Positions 1-5,907 are shown, numbered from the stretch's first letter. The stretch is DNA of 6,121 bases from Bacillota bacterium (GCA_023392535.1 JAEVYY010000028.1:1-6121); one strand, 5' to 3'. Numbers and translations are program-made. Notes: a model not told the origin generated them from the sequence alone.

Positions 1-68
1 GTTCCTCCTTTGCCAGCCAGGTAATCTTCAACTATTTTTTTCTTGAAATCAAAGCTATATTTTGCCAT
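1..68 (-). CDS. IS3-family transposase OrfA, N-terminal fragment (cut by window edge)
   Basis: The minus strand encodes MAKYSFDFKKKIVEDYLAGK followed by GG, 22 codons before the window ends. This is the conserved beginning of IS3-family OrfA proteins, where an N-terminal helix-turn-helix domain recognises the element's inverted repeats; the KYSF-FK-K-V--YL-G-GG pattern is the first helix of that domain. The ATG at 68-66 has a GGGAGG ribosome binding site at 85-80, 11 bases upstream, which is part of a long hairpin. In this family OrfA is normally joined to the DDE-catalytic OrfB by programmed frameshifting, but that part lies outside the window. Too short to say whether the element is intact. 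Confidence 0.85.
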   Translation of the reverse strand, partial: MAKYSFDFKKKIVEDYLAGKGG

Positions 69-73
69 GAAAA

Positions 74-123
74 AACCGACCTCCCAATCATTAGATTTTT
101 GGTCTAACTTTTGGGGGTCGGTT
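74..123 (-). repeat. Hairpin at IS tip that buries the OrfA ribosome binding site
   Basis: Bases 74-87 and 111-123 are complementary over 13 pairs with one bulged base. Inside them TTAGA (91-95) pairs with TCTAA (103-107) around a 7-base loop. On the minus-strand RNA the outer stem joins the IS terminal inverted repeat to the GGGAGG ribosome binding site (85-80) of OrfA. RNA entering from outside the element contains both arms, so the site would be hidden. Such protection from read-through is established for several other IS elements (IS10, IS50); applying it here is inference. Confidence 0.75.
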
Positions 124-179
124 CAATCGATACCTTTTTTTCTGTTACTTGCGGAATTTTCTTCAAGATACATTTACTA

Positions 180-2261
180 TCAGTTTGCTTCTATTATATT
201 AAGATCGAAAAACGTATAACCATCTTTGTCAGTAGAAACATTCCAATTACCATTTTCTTTTTGGATTGTAAAAGTACACATATCGTCTAAACAAATATTT
301 TTTATATATCCATCGTCGTCATAGTATTTATAGCTGATGCGAGCACTGCTTTCCGCAAATCCAATTATTTCAAAGGATCTTGAATCAAGCGTTTCAGTCG
401 TCTTACTTGGTTTGCATAACGGTAAAATGCAATTTTTCCTAATAAAAATAGGAAATTCCTCCAATTTCAATTTAATAAAATGGTGTCCCTTAGATAGGAC
501 CTGCATTTCCCGCTTATGGTTACGTTTGAATGTTACACATAACATCTCTTCCGGAAGATACACTGTTCTTCCAATCGCATTTTGTATATATACAGGAGCG
601 ACCAAAAGGCTTTCCCCTAAAATCAACTCATCTTCTGTATTTGCAGCAATTTCATCATTTGGATATTCGAATTCAAGTGGAGAAAAAAGGAGTAAACCAT
701 TTATAGCAGCTTTCATATACTCTGTATAAAGATAAGGAATTAAAGAGTATCTAAAATTAATTAACTCACTAAAATATCTGGTATCTTTAAATTGATATAA
801 TTCTTGTTCTCTTGTACCTTTGCATGCATGATTCCGCATAAGAGGAGTGAAAATTCCGAATTGTAACCAGCGAACCATTAAGTCATAACTCGTATCACTA
901 CCAAACCCTCCAATATCCGCACCTGCATACAAAAAACCGCACATATTTAGTGAAGGCATCATTTTAATATTTAAGAGTAAGTGTGACCACCAAGAACTGT
1001 TATCCCCAGTCCATACCCCGCCATAGCGATGCATTCCCACATAAGAAGAACGGGAAAAGAGTAAAAATCGTTTCTTGTCATCAATTATTTCCAAACCTTC
1101 AGCGGCGGCACGAGTCATATAGTAACCGTATAAATTATGCAGTTTAGAATGCACTATTTTTTTGCCATTTACATTATGATAAAAACGTTTGTAATCTTTT
1201 GGATTATTTGCAAGTCCAAGGACTGCATTTGTCATTCCCTCCGCTTCTTTTATTCCGATATTAGTACCTCGAATGGAGTCTAAATAAGAAAAACATTCTG
1301 TTAACCCCTCCTCCGTATAGAAGATAGCAGGTTCATTCATATCATTCCAAAAACCTTCTATTCCCATATCTGTCAGGTATTTATATTTACTTCCGAACCA
1401 AGCTCGTGCTTCAGGATTTAATACATCAGGAAAATGAACACGCCCTGGCCATACGGCAAGAACGAAAGGACTTCCCTTGGCATCTTGGCAGAAGTAATTA
1501 TTTTTGATACCTTCTTCATAGACATCGTAACCTTTTTCTATTTTAACACCAGCATCTATAATAGGAACAAGTTTGATTCCCCGGTATTTAAGATTTTCTA
1601 CTAATTGTTGGAAATGTGGAAAATTTATGCGGTCTACGGTAAAGTCTTTATAACGTTCCATATAATCGATATCCATATAGATAGATTCCAATGGAATATT
1701 ATGTATCTCATATTGATTAGCAACTTCATAAAAATCTTCTTCACAAGAATATCCCCAGCGACTTTGCTGGTATCCGAATCCCCACTTAGGTGGAATATAA
1801 CTCTTTCCAATCATTTCACGAAAAGCATGCACTATTTTTTTTAAAGAATCGTCTTCAATTATGTAAAAATCCATATTTTCAGATTGAGTCGTAATTTTCA
1901 AGGTATCATAATCTGTGTATCCAATATCAAATTTCACTATTTCAGGACAATCAATAAAAATACCAAATGTATTCTTACCAGATATCAATAAGAAATTATG
2001 TGCAGCATACAAAGAATTACGGTCTTCCGTATGGTGGGGGTCATCACTGCAAAGACTTGTATAAGTATATCCCCTTTTATTAATACCACGTGTATTTTCT
2101 CCAAGTCCATAAACAATATCACGATCTTCCAACGGGTATATAAAACGATATCCATCCTTGTGATAGTATTTTAAAAAAGGAATTTTATCCGTACATGTGT
2201 TTAAATCAGTAACAACAGCATCTGTCGGAAAAGGATCTCCAAAAGTAAATTTTTTAATCAT
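180..2261 (-). CDS. Glycoside hydrolase family 31 alpha-glucosidase
   Basis: A 693-residue retaining alpha-glucosidase that removes glucose from non-reducing ends of alpha-glucosides. It has no signal peptide, so it is probably cytoplasmic. The N-terminal beta domain holds VYGLGENTRGINKRG (about 50-64). The TIM barrel follows, with YMDIDYM (195-201), the family nucleophile motif GFWNDMNEPAIF (nucleophile D307), the acid/base motif VWTGDNSSWW (D420) and GADIGGF (447-453). C-terminal beta domains include VYLPEE near 567. W169 in QQSRWGY and D73 sit at the numbering I recall for the Ruminococcus obeum enzyme. An upstream in-frame ATG would add 29 residues, but the ATG at 2261 has AGGAG 5 bases ahead and a family-like start (MIKKFTFGDPF), so it was chosen. 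It is divergent from the AraC regulator. No clear intrinsic terminator is seen before the IS. An alpha-xylosidase role is less likely given the similarity to alpha-glucosidases. Confidence 0.93.
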   Translation of the reverse strand: MIKKFTFGDPFPTDAVVTDLNTCTDKIPFLKYYHKDGYRFIYPLEDRDIVYGLGENTRGINKRGYTYTSLCSDDPHHTEDRNSLYAAHNFLLISGKNTFGIFIDCPEIVKFDIGYTDYDTLKITTQSENMDFYIIEDDSLKKIVHAFREMIGKSYIPPKWGFGYQQSRWGYSCEEDFYEVANQYEIHNIPLESIYMDIDYMERYKDFTVDRINFPHFQQLVENLKYRGIKLVPIIDAGVKIEKGYDVYEEGIKNNYFCQDAKGSPFVLAVWPGRVHFPDVLNPEARAWFGSKYKYLTDMGIEGFWNDMNEPAIFYTEEGLTECFSYLDSIRGTNIGIKEAEGMTNAVLGLANNPKDYKRFYHNVNGKKIVHSKLHNLYGYYMTRAAAEGLEIIDDKKRFLLFSRSSYVGMHRYGGVWTGDNSSWWSHLLLNIKMMPSLNMCGFLYAGADIGGFGSDTSYDLMVRWLQFGIFTPLMRNHACKGTREQELYQFKDTRYFSELINFRYSLIPYLYTEYMKAAINGLLLFSPLEFEYPNDEIAANTEDELILGESLLVAPVYIQNAIGRTVYLPEEMLCVTFKRNHKREMQVLSKGHHFIKLKLEEFPIFIRKNCILPLCKPSKTTETLDSRSFEIIGFAESSARISYKYYDDDGYIKNICLDDMCTFTIQKENGNWNVSTDKDGYTFFDLNIIEAN

Positions 2262-2266
2262 ATATT

Positions 2267-2271
2267 CTCCT
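2267..2271 (-). promoter_or_regulatory. Ribosome binding site fixing the GH31 start
   Basis: AGGAG on the minus strand lies 5 bases before the ATG at 2261-2259. No comparable site precedes the in-frame ATG at 2348, whose 29-residue extension is a hydrophobic, low-complexity reading of AT-rich intergenic DNA. Confidence 0.8.
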
Positions 2272-2313
2272 ATCTTATTATTAAATAGTATAAAAAGTAT
2301 ACTTGATTGTAAC

Positions 2314-2319
2314 ATTATA
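2314..2319 (-). promoter_or_regulatory. Candidate -10 box for the GH31 gene
   Basis: A perfect TATAAT reads on the minus strand at 2319-2314 and would give a leader of about 45 bases before the GH31 start. No good -35 box lies 16-18 bases upstream, which would suit a promoter needing an activator. A second TATAAT on the same strand at 2353-2348 is an alternative. The region is so AT-rich that chance matches are expected. Confidence 0.35.
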
Positions 2320-2430
2320 TATTGATAAAATATAAAAATCTTGTACAATTATATAATTAAATACCATTATTTTATCTTTTGAATAGATTTATGCAAGAAG
2401 CAGTCTTAAAATAAACGTAAAATATTGATA
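2319..2430. repeat. 9-bp direct repeat at both divergent promoters (candidate AraC-type operator)
   Basis: ATATTGATA occurs at 2319-2327 and again at 2422-2430, each beside a candidate -10 box (GH31 and the regulator respectively). AraC-family proteins commonly bind direct repeats. Two perfect palindromes also lie between the genes: AAGTATACTT (2295-2304) and AATTATATAATT (2347-2358). The operator role is inferred from position only; low sequence complexity weakens the case. Confidence 0.3.
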
Positions 2431-2439
2431 TGATATAAT
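2431..2439 (+). promoter_or_regulatory. Extended -10 promoter of the AraC-family regulator
   Basis: TGATATAAT combines a perfect TATAAT (2434-2439) with the TG of an extended -10. The -35 position 17 bases upstream (ATAAAC, 2411-2416) matches poorly, as is usual for extended -10 promoters. Expected transcription start is about 2445-2447, practically at the AGGAGG ribosome binding site (2446-2451), so the 5' untranslated region would be very short. Confidence 0.6.
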
Positions 2440-2458
2440 TTCAACAGGAGGAAAATAG

Positions 2459-3334
2459 ATGCAAGAGGAGTTATATCGTGAAAAAAGTATGCATGGTTCC
2501 CTTTTATTTCCATTTGAATGCTATATACAAAACTCAAGTAAACCGATTATCGTTAAAAATTATCACTGGCATGAAGAAACAGAATGGATCTATACGGTAG
2601 AGGGCAATATAACAATAGATATTAATATGCACTCCTACCACGTGGGACCGAACTCATTGGTATGGATTCCAAAGGAGTCTCTACACAAGATCAGAACAGA
2701 AGGTAAATGTCTCTATTATGCATACGTATATAAATTTGAAATGCTTCATTCTTCCCTCTATGATTATTGTGAAAGTGAATATATGCTTCCTATTGAAAAG
2801 GGTGACATTAATTTTTTAAAGGTCATTAATCTGGATGAAGAGGAAAATCAGATTATAAAAAAAGAATTACAAGATATCGCAAATATATGCAAAGATAGAC
2901 TACATGCCTGGCGGTTATGTGTGAAAGCTTCATTGACTAAAATTGTTGCTTTGCTTATACAAAATAATAAAATGGAAGATGCAATGTACCAAAATCAAAC
3001 AGATAAATTAGAAAAAGTAGCAAATATGAAACGTATTCTTCAATATATAAATGAACACTATCAAGAAAAAATATATATTAAAGAGCTTGCAGATATTATA
3101 AGCATGAATGAAACCTATTTTTGCAGATATTTTAAAAGAATCGTTGGAAAGACACCAATAGAATATATGAATGATCTACGAATTGAAAAGGCAGCAAGAA
3201 AAATCAGGGAGACTGATTTATCGATAACAGAAATATGCTTTTTAGTTGGATTTGAGAATGTAAGTTATTTTATTCGGAAATTCAAAGAAAATAAACTAAT
3301 AACACCTAAAAAGTACAGCGCGTTAAAAGATTGA
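2459..3334 (+). CDS. AraC-family transcriptional regulator with N-terminal cupin domain
   Basis: A 291-residue protein of usual length for sugar-sensing AraC regulators. The N-terminal half looks like a cupin ligand-binding fold: NYHWHEETEWIYTVEGNITI (34-53), then HVGPNSLVWIPKESLHKI (61-78). A helical linker follows. The C-terminal domain has two helix-turn-helix units: IKELADIISMNETYFCRYFK (207-226) with VGKTPIEYMNDLRIEKAARK, and LSITEICFLVGFENVSYFIR (254-273) with the closing TPKKY motif. AGGAGG lies 7 bases before the ATG, giving a firm start. It is divergent from the GH31 gene across 197 bases, so it most likely controls that gene, and possibly itself, in response to an alpha-glucoside or a derived sugar. 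The ligand cannot be read from sequence. The downstream fumarase genes have their own promoter. Confidence 0.93.
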   Translation: MQEELYREKSMHGSLLFPFECYIQNSSKPIIVKNYHWHEETEWIYTVEGNITIDINMHSYHVGPNSLVWIPKESLHKIRTEGKCLYYAYVYKFEMLHSSLYDYCESEYMLPIEKGDINFLKVINLDEEENQIIKKELQDIANICKDRLHAWRLCVKASLTKIVALLIQNNKMEDAMYQNQTDKLEKVANMKRILQYINEHYQEKIYIKELADIISMNETYFCRYFKRIVGKTPIEYMNDLRIEKAARKIRETDLSITEICFLVGFENVSYFIRKFKENKLITPKKYSALKD

Positions 3335-3336
3335 TG

Positions 3337-3365
3337 TTTAACTTACGATAAATTTATATTATAAT
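3337..3365 (+). promoter_or_regulatory. Probable sigma-A promoter of the fumarase-plsC operon
   Basis: TATAAT at 3360-3365 is preceded, after 17 bases, by TTTAAC (3337-3342), a weak -35. It starts just after the AraC stop codon and would give a leader of about 49 bases. A 7-bp inverted repeat, TTACGAT (3343-3349) and ATCGTAA (3383-3389), flanks the -10 and start region; it may be an operator or chance. No intrinsic terminator for the AraC gene is seen, so read-through is also possible. Confidence 0.55.
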
Positions 3366-3420
3366 CAACAGAGCAATCATGAATCGTAAATAATTTTTAA
3401 AATACAGAAGGGAATTTAAA

Positions 3421-4263
3421 ATGAGAACAGTTGATGTTTCAGAGATAACTTTAAATATCAAAGAGATGTGTATAGAGGCAAATCATTATTTGTCAGAGGA
3501 TATGAATGCAGCAATGAATTGCGCTACGAAAACAGAAAAGTCACCATTAGGAAAGCAAATACTAAATCAATTGCAAGAGAATATTAAGATTGCTTCGGAA
3601 GATATGATTCCTATGTGTCAGGATACCGGAATGGCTGTTATCTTTATGGAAATTGGTCAAGATGTACATTTTAAAGGCGGTAATCTTGAAGATGCTATTC
3701 ATGAAGGTGTCAGAAAAGGTTATATAGAAGGATTTCTTAGAAAATCTGTGGTAGGAGATCCCTTAATTCGAGAAAATACAAAAGACAATACGCCTGCAAT
3801 CATATATTATGATATTGTTCCTGATGATAGTATCAAAATAACAGTCGCTCCGAAAGGATTTGGAAGTGAAAATATGAGCCGTGTTTTTATGCTAAAACCA
3901 TCCGATGGAATTGAAGGCGTTAAAAATGCGGTAATAACAACCGTTAGAGAGGCAGGACCAAATGCTTGTCCACCTATGGTTGTAGGAGTAGGGATAGGAG
4001 GAACGTTTGAAAAATGTGCTCTAATGGCAAAAAAAGCATTGACAAGAGATATCAACCAAGGCTCAGATATACCTTATATAAAAAAGTTAGAAGAAGAATT
4101 ATTGGATACCATTAATAAATCGGGTATAGGTCCTGGGGGACTCGGAGGAACAACGACAGCGCTCGCTGTTAATATTAATACATATCCGACACATATAGCA
4201 GGGCTACCGGTAGGTGTTAACATATGCTGTCATGTGAATCGTCATGTTAGCAGAGTTCTTTAA
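3421..4263 (+). CDS. Class I fumarate hydratase, alpha (iron-sulfur) subunit
   Basis: This 280-residue protein is the catalytic [4Fe-4S] part of a two-subunit class I fumarase, which interconverts fumarate and L-malate in the cytoplasm. Three cysteines match the cluster ligands of the family: C66 in PMCQDTG, C183 in GPNACPP and C270 in VNICCHV (C269 is adjacent). Other family blocks are VVGDPLIRENTKDNTPAIIYY (110-130), PKGFGSENMS (144-153) and GIGPGGLGGTTTALAV (235-250). AGAAGGGA sits 7 bases before the ATG. It is followed after 37 bases by the beta subunit. L(+)-tartrate dehydratase has the same architecture and cannot be excluded by sequence reading, but fumarase is the commoner role in fermentative Clostridia. 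The cluster makes such enzymes oxygen-sensitive. Confidence 0.92.
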   Translation: MRTVDVSEITLNIKEMCIEANHYLSEDMNAAMNCATKTEKSPLGKQILNQLQENIKIASEDMIPMCQDTGMAVIFMEIGQDVHFKGGNLEDAIHEGVRKGYIEGFLRKSVVGDPLIRENTKDNTPAIIYYDIVPDDSIKITVAPKGFGSENMSRVFMLKPSDGIEGVKNAVITTVREAGPNACPPMVVGVGIGGTFEKCALMAKKALTRDINQGSDIPYIKKLEEELLDTINKSGIGPGGLGGTTTALAVNINTYPTHIAGLPVGVNICCHVNRHVSRVL

Positions 4264-4288
4264 AACATAAATGAGAAATATATCAGTC

Positions 4289-4294
4289 AGGAGG
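4289..4294 (+). promoter_or_regulatory. Ribosome binding site fixing the fumarase beta start
   Basis: A perfect AGGAGG lies 6 bases before the ATG at 4301. An in-frame ATG at 4271 would add 10 residues but starts only 8 bases after the alpha-subunit stop and has no ribosome binding site, so 4301 is preferred. Confidence 0.85.
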
Positions 4295-4300
4295 ACTAAA

Positions 4301-4852
4301 ATGGATCAGTATGTAAATGTACCAATGAGTAAAACCGATGCAGCGAACCTTAGGTCAGGGGATTATGTATATATAACGGGAGTAATATATACAGCACGTG
4401 ATGCGGCACATAAAAGAATGTTTGAAGCGCTTCAAAAGAAAGAGGAACTTCCTTTTATAATGGAAAATAATATTATTTATTATATGGGACCTTCCCCAGC
4501 AAGAGAAGGAAACATTATTGGATCGGCTGGACCAACAACATCTAGCCGAATGGATAAATATACACCCGTTTTATTGGATCTTGGCTTAAGGGGTATGATA
4601 GGAAAAGGAAAACGGTCTAAGGAAGTACAGGATGCAATGGTTCGAAATGGTGCAGTTTATTTTGCGGCGGTTGGAGGAGCAGGTGCTCTTCTTTCAAAAT
4701 CTATTATTTCATCAGAAATAATAGCCTATGATGATCTCGGAACAGAAGCAATCAGAAAATTGACAGTTAAAGATTTTCCGGTAATTGTAGTAATCGACTC
4801 AGAAGGAAATAATCTCTATGAGTCAGCAATAAAAGAATATCAAAGGGCATAG
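4301..4852 (+). CDS. Class I fumarate hydratase, beta subunit
   Basis: A 183-residue partner of the alpha subunit, corresponding to the C-terminal domain of single-chain class I fumarases; it completes the active site. Family blocks are GVIYTARDAAHKRM (27-40, with the substrate-binding arginine R33), IIYYMGPSPA (58-67), GSAGPTTSSRMDKY (74-87, conserved T79/T80 and R83), MIGKGKRS (99-106, K102) and the FPVIVVIDSEGNNLY ending (159-173). The roles given to these residues follow from known class I fumarase structures, not from this sequence. The beta gene ends 3 bases before the acyltransferase start. As for the alpha subunit, tartrate dehydratase is the alternative reading. Confidence 0.92.
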   Translation: MDQYVNVPMSKTDAANLRSGDYVYITGVIYTARDAAHKRMFEALQKKEELPFIMENNIIYYMGPSPAREGNIIGSAGPTTSSRMDKYTPVLLDLGLRGMIGKGKRSKEVQDAMVRNGAVYFAAVGGAGALLSKSIISSEIIAYDDLGTEAIRKLTVKDFPVIVVIDSEGNNLYESAIKEYQRA

Positions 4853-4855
4853 AAT

Positions 4856-5587
4856 ATGAGAAGAATTATAATGATGGTATTGAGGCTTTTTGTAAAGACA
4901 CCCTATTATATTTTCCGCATTTGGTGGTGTGGAAAATCTAAAAAGATAGGGTATGAAGAAGGTTTTCAATGGAGCAAATATGCAACGATAAAAGCGAATA
5001 GAGCTGGAAAAGTAACAATTGTAAGTAAGGGCATTGAGCATTTACCAGAGCAAAATGGGTTTATTCTATTTCCAAATCATCAGGGGCTTTTTGATATGTT
5101 AGCATTTTTAGAGTCTTGTCCAGCACCATTTGCTTTTGTGATTAAAAAGGAAGCAAGTAAAATTATACTATTAAAGCAAGTAATTGCTGCAACGGGATCC
5201 ATAGCAATTAATCGAGAAGATATCAGACAGTCTATGGAAGTGATTCAAACAATGACGGAAGAGGTAAAAAGAGGACGAAATTTTCTTATTTTTGCGGAAG
5301 GTACCAGAAGTAAAGAAGGCAATAAAATTTTAGATTTTAAAGGTGGTAGTTTTAAAAGTGCAGTAAGAGCTAAGTGCCCTATTGTTCCATGTGCACTTGT
5401 TAATGCATTTAAACCATTTGATGAAAAATCAATTAAGCCAGTAGAGGTTCATGTTATTTACTTATCACCATTGTATTATCAAGAATATAAAGATATGAAA
5501 ACAACGCAGATAGCGGAAGAAGTGAAAAGAAGGATTCAGGAGGCAATATATATAGAAGAAAGAGAAATAGAATCTCATAAATATTAA
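4856..5587 (+). CDS. plsC: 1-acyl-sn-glycerol-3-phosphate acyltransferase (PlsC family)
   Basis: A 243-residue lysophosphatidic acid acyltransferase-type protein, which would add the second acyl chain to make phosphatidic acid at the inner face of the membrane. It carries the standard motif series: NHQGLFD (NHX4D, catalytic H75 and D80), AINRED with R120, FAEGTRS (147-153) and CPIVPCALVN (174-183). The N-terminus (1-25) is basic and hydrophobic and may dip into the membrane. The ATG lies 3 bases after the fumarase beta stop, with AAAGGG (4842-4847) inside the beta coding end, so it is probably translated from the same transcript. Nearby M6 and M7 are possible later starts. The acyl donor and exact lysolipid cannot be told from sequence. 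No strong intrinsic terminator follows. Confidence 0.9.
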   Translation: MRRIIMMVLRLFVKTPYYIFRIWWCGKSKKIGYEEGFQWSKYATIKANRAGKVTIVSKGIEHLPEQNGFILFPNHQGLFDMLAFLESCPAPFAFVIKKEASKIILLKQVIAATGSIAINREDIRQSMEVIQTMTEEVKRGRNFLIFAEGTRSKEGNKILDFKGGSFKSAVRAKCPIVPCALVNAFKPFDEKSIKPVEVHVIYLSPLYYQEYKDMKTTQIAEEVKRRIQEAIYIEEREIESHKY

Positions 5588-5619
5588 AATAGTAATATTA
5601 TAAAACTGTAAAAATATAA

Positions 5620-5648
5620 TTGACAAATAAGGAGCCCTACAGTATAAT
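5620..5648 (+). promoter_or_regulatory. Perfect-consensus sigma-A promoter for tRNA-Ser
   Basis: TTGACA (5620-5625) and TATAAT (5643-5648) are separated by exactly 17 bases. The expected start is near 5655, about 62 bases before the mature tRNA. A 6-bp inverted repeat, ACTGTA (5605-5610) and TACAGT (5638-5643), spans the -35 and may be chance. Confidence 0.88.
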
Positions 5649-5656
5649 AAATTTTG

Positions 5657-5704
5657 CGTCACAGAAAGTGACGGGACAACTTTATATTGGTAGTGGATAA
5701 AGTT
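5657..5704 (+). other. Two hairpins in the tRNA-Ser 5' leader
   Basis: CGTCAC (5657-5662) pairs with GTGACG (5668-5673) around AGAAA. AACTTTAT (5678-5685) then pairs perfectly over 8 bp with ATAAAGTT (5697-5704) around an 11-base loop. Neither is followed by a T tract, so they are not terminators. They lie between the promoter and the tRNA and would be part of the precursor removed by RNase P. A function beyond that is unknown. Confidence 0.6.
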
Positions 5705-5716
5705 CAGATATCTCAT

Positions 5717-5804
5717 GGAGAAATACTCAAGAGGCTGAAGAGGCGCCCCTGCTAAGGGTGTAGGTCGTTTGCGCGGCGCGAGGGTTCAAATCCCTCTTTC
5801 TCCG
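5717..5804 (+). tRNA. tRNA-Ser, anticodon GCU
   Basis: The full class II cloverleaf can be drawn. The acceptor stem GGAGAAA (5717-5723) pairs with TTTCTCC (5797-5803), followed by discriminator G5804. The D stem is CTC/GAG, the anticodon stem CGCCC (5744-5748) pairs with GGGTG (5756-5760), and the loop CTGCTAA gives anticodon GCT at 5751-5753. A long variable arm (5761-5779) with a GTCG/CGGC stem is typical of serine tRNAs, and the T arm is GAGGG-TTCAAAT-CCCTC. It reads the AGC and AGU codons. The 3' CCA is not encoded (TTCC follows) and must be added after transcription. It has its own promoter and terminator. Confidence 0.97.
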
Positions 5805-5824
5805 TTCCTTTTCTACCAGTATTT

Positions 5825-5858
5825 AAAGAATCTTGTTCTATTGAGATTTCTTTTTTTT
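5825..5858 (+). terminator. Probable intrinsic terminator after tRNA-Ser
   Basis: AAAGAA-TCTTG (5825-5835) can pair with TTGAGA-TTTCTTT (from 5841) with one bulge and two wobble pairs, running into eight Ts at 5851-5858. The stem is AT-rich and weak, but the T tract, the position 20 bases past the tRNA and the strong promoters that follow all fit a terminator. Confidence 0.6.
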
Positions 5859-5907
5859 CGCTCATTTTTGGCAAGCATCATAACAAATTAAAAAATGTAA
5901 ATAATTG

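Larger units (their letters stand above)
1..125 (-). mobile_element. Left end of an IS3-family insertion sequence (partial)
   Basis: The element reads leftwards off the window. Its outer tip on the minus strand starts TGAACCGACCCCC at base 125, with the terminal TG and the C-rich, AAAAGTTAGAC-type inverted repeat typical of many IS3-family elements of Firmicutes (IS150-like group, recalled from family knowledge). About 57 bases inside the tip the OrfA start codon appears, the usual distance for this family. Only one end is visible, so the right inverted repeat, OrfB and the short target duplication cannot be checked. The insertion point is 54 bases past the stop codon of the GH31 gene, with the IS genes in the same direction as GH31. 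Confidence 0.85.

Noticed and set aside
74..141. Hairpin followed by a T run on the plus strand, as a possible plus-strand terminator
   Set aside because: The T run (135-141) starts about 11 bases after the stem ends at 123, too far for an intrinsic terminator; the hairpin is better explained by the IS tip.
337..729. 130-codon open frame on the plus strand inside the GH31 gene
   Set aside because: It is antisense to strongly conserved GH31 coding sequence, has no ribosome binding site of note and resembles no protein family; it is a shadow frame.
1605..1844. 79-codon plus-strand open frame inside GH31
   Set aside because: It overlaps the conserved barrel region of GH31 in antisense and has no recognisable domain.
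2262..2348. 29-residue N-terminal extension of the GH31 protein
   Set aside because: The upstream ATG lacks a ribosome binding site, the extension is translated AT-rich intergenic DNA, and the internal ATG with AGGAG matches the family start.
3807..4055. 82-codon minus-strand open frame inside fumarase alpha
   Set aside because: It is antisense to conserved fumarase sequence including the NACPP cluster motif; no independent support.
4823..5041. 72-codon minus-strand open frame across the fumarase beta-plsC junction
   Set aside because: Antisense to both conserved genes with no family resemblance.
5465..5716. 83-codon minus-strand open frame over the plsC end and tRNA leader
   Set aside because: It overlaps plsC coding sequence and the tRNA promoter, is rich in F, I and Y as expected from AT-rich antisense, and has no start signal.
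5649..5716. T-box riboswitch or other amino acid sensing leader before tRNA-Ser
   Set aside because: No T-box core (GGTGG-type antiterminator bulge) or terminator stem with T tract is present, and the downstream gene is a tRNA.
5711..5721. TCTC-ATG-GAGA mini-hairpin overlapping the 5' end of tRNA-Ser
   Set aside because: Four pairs with a 3-base loop cannot compete with the perfect 7-bp acceptor stem; no sign of a switch.
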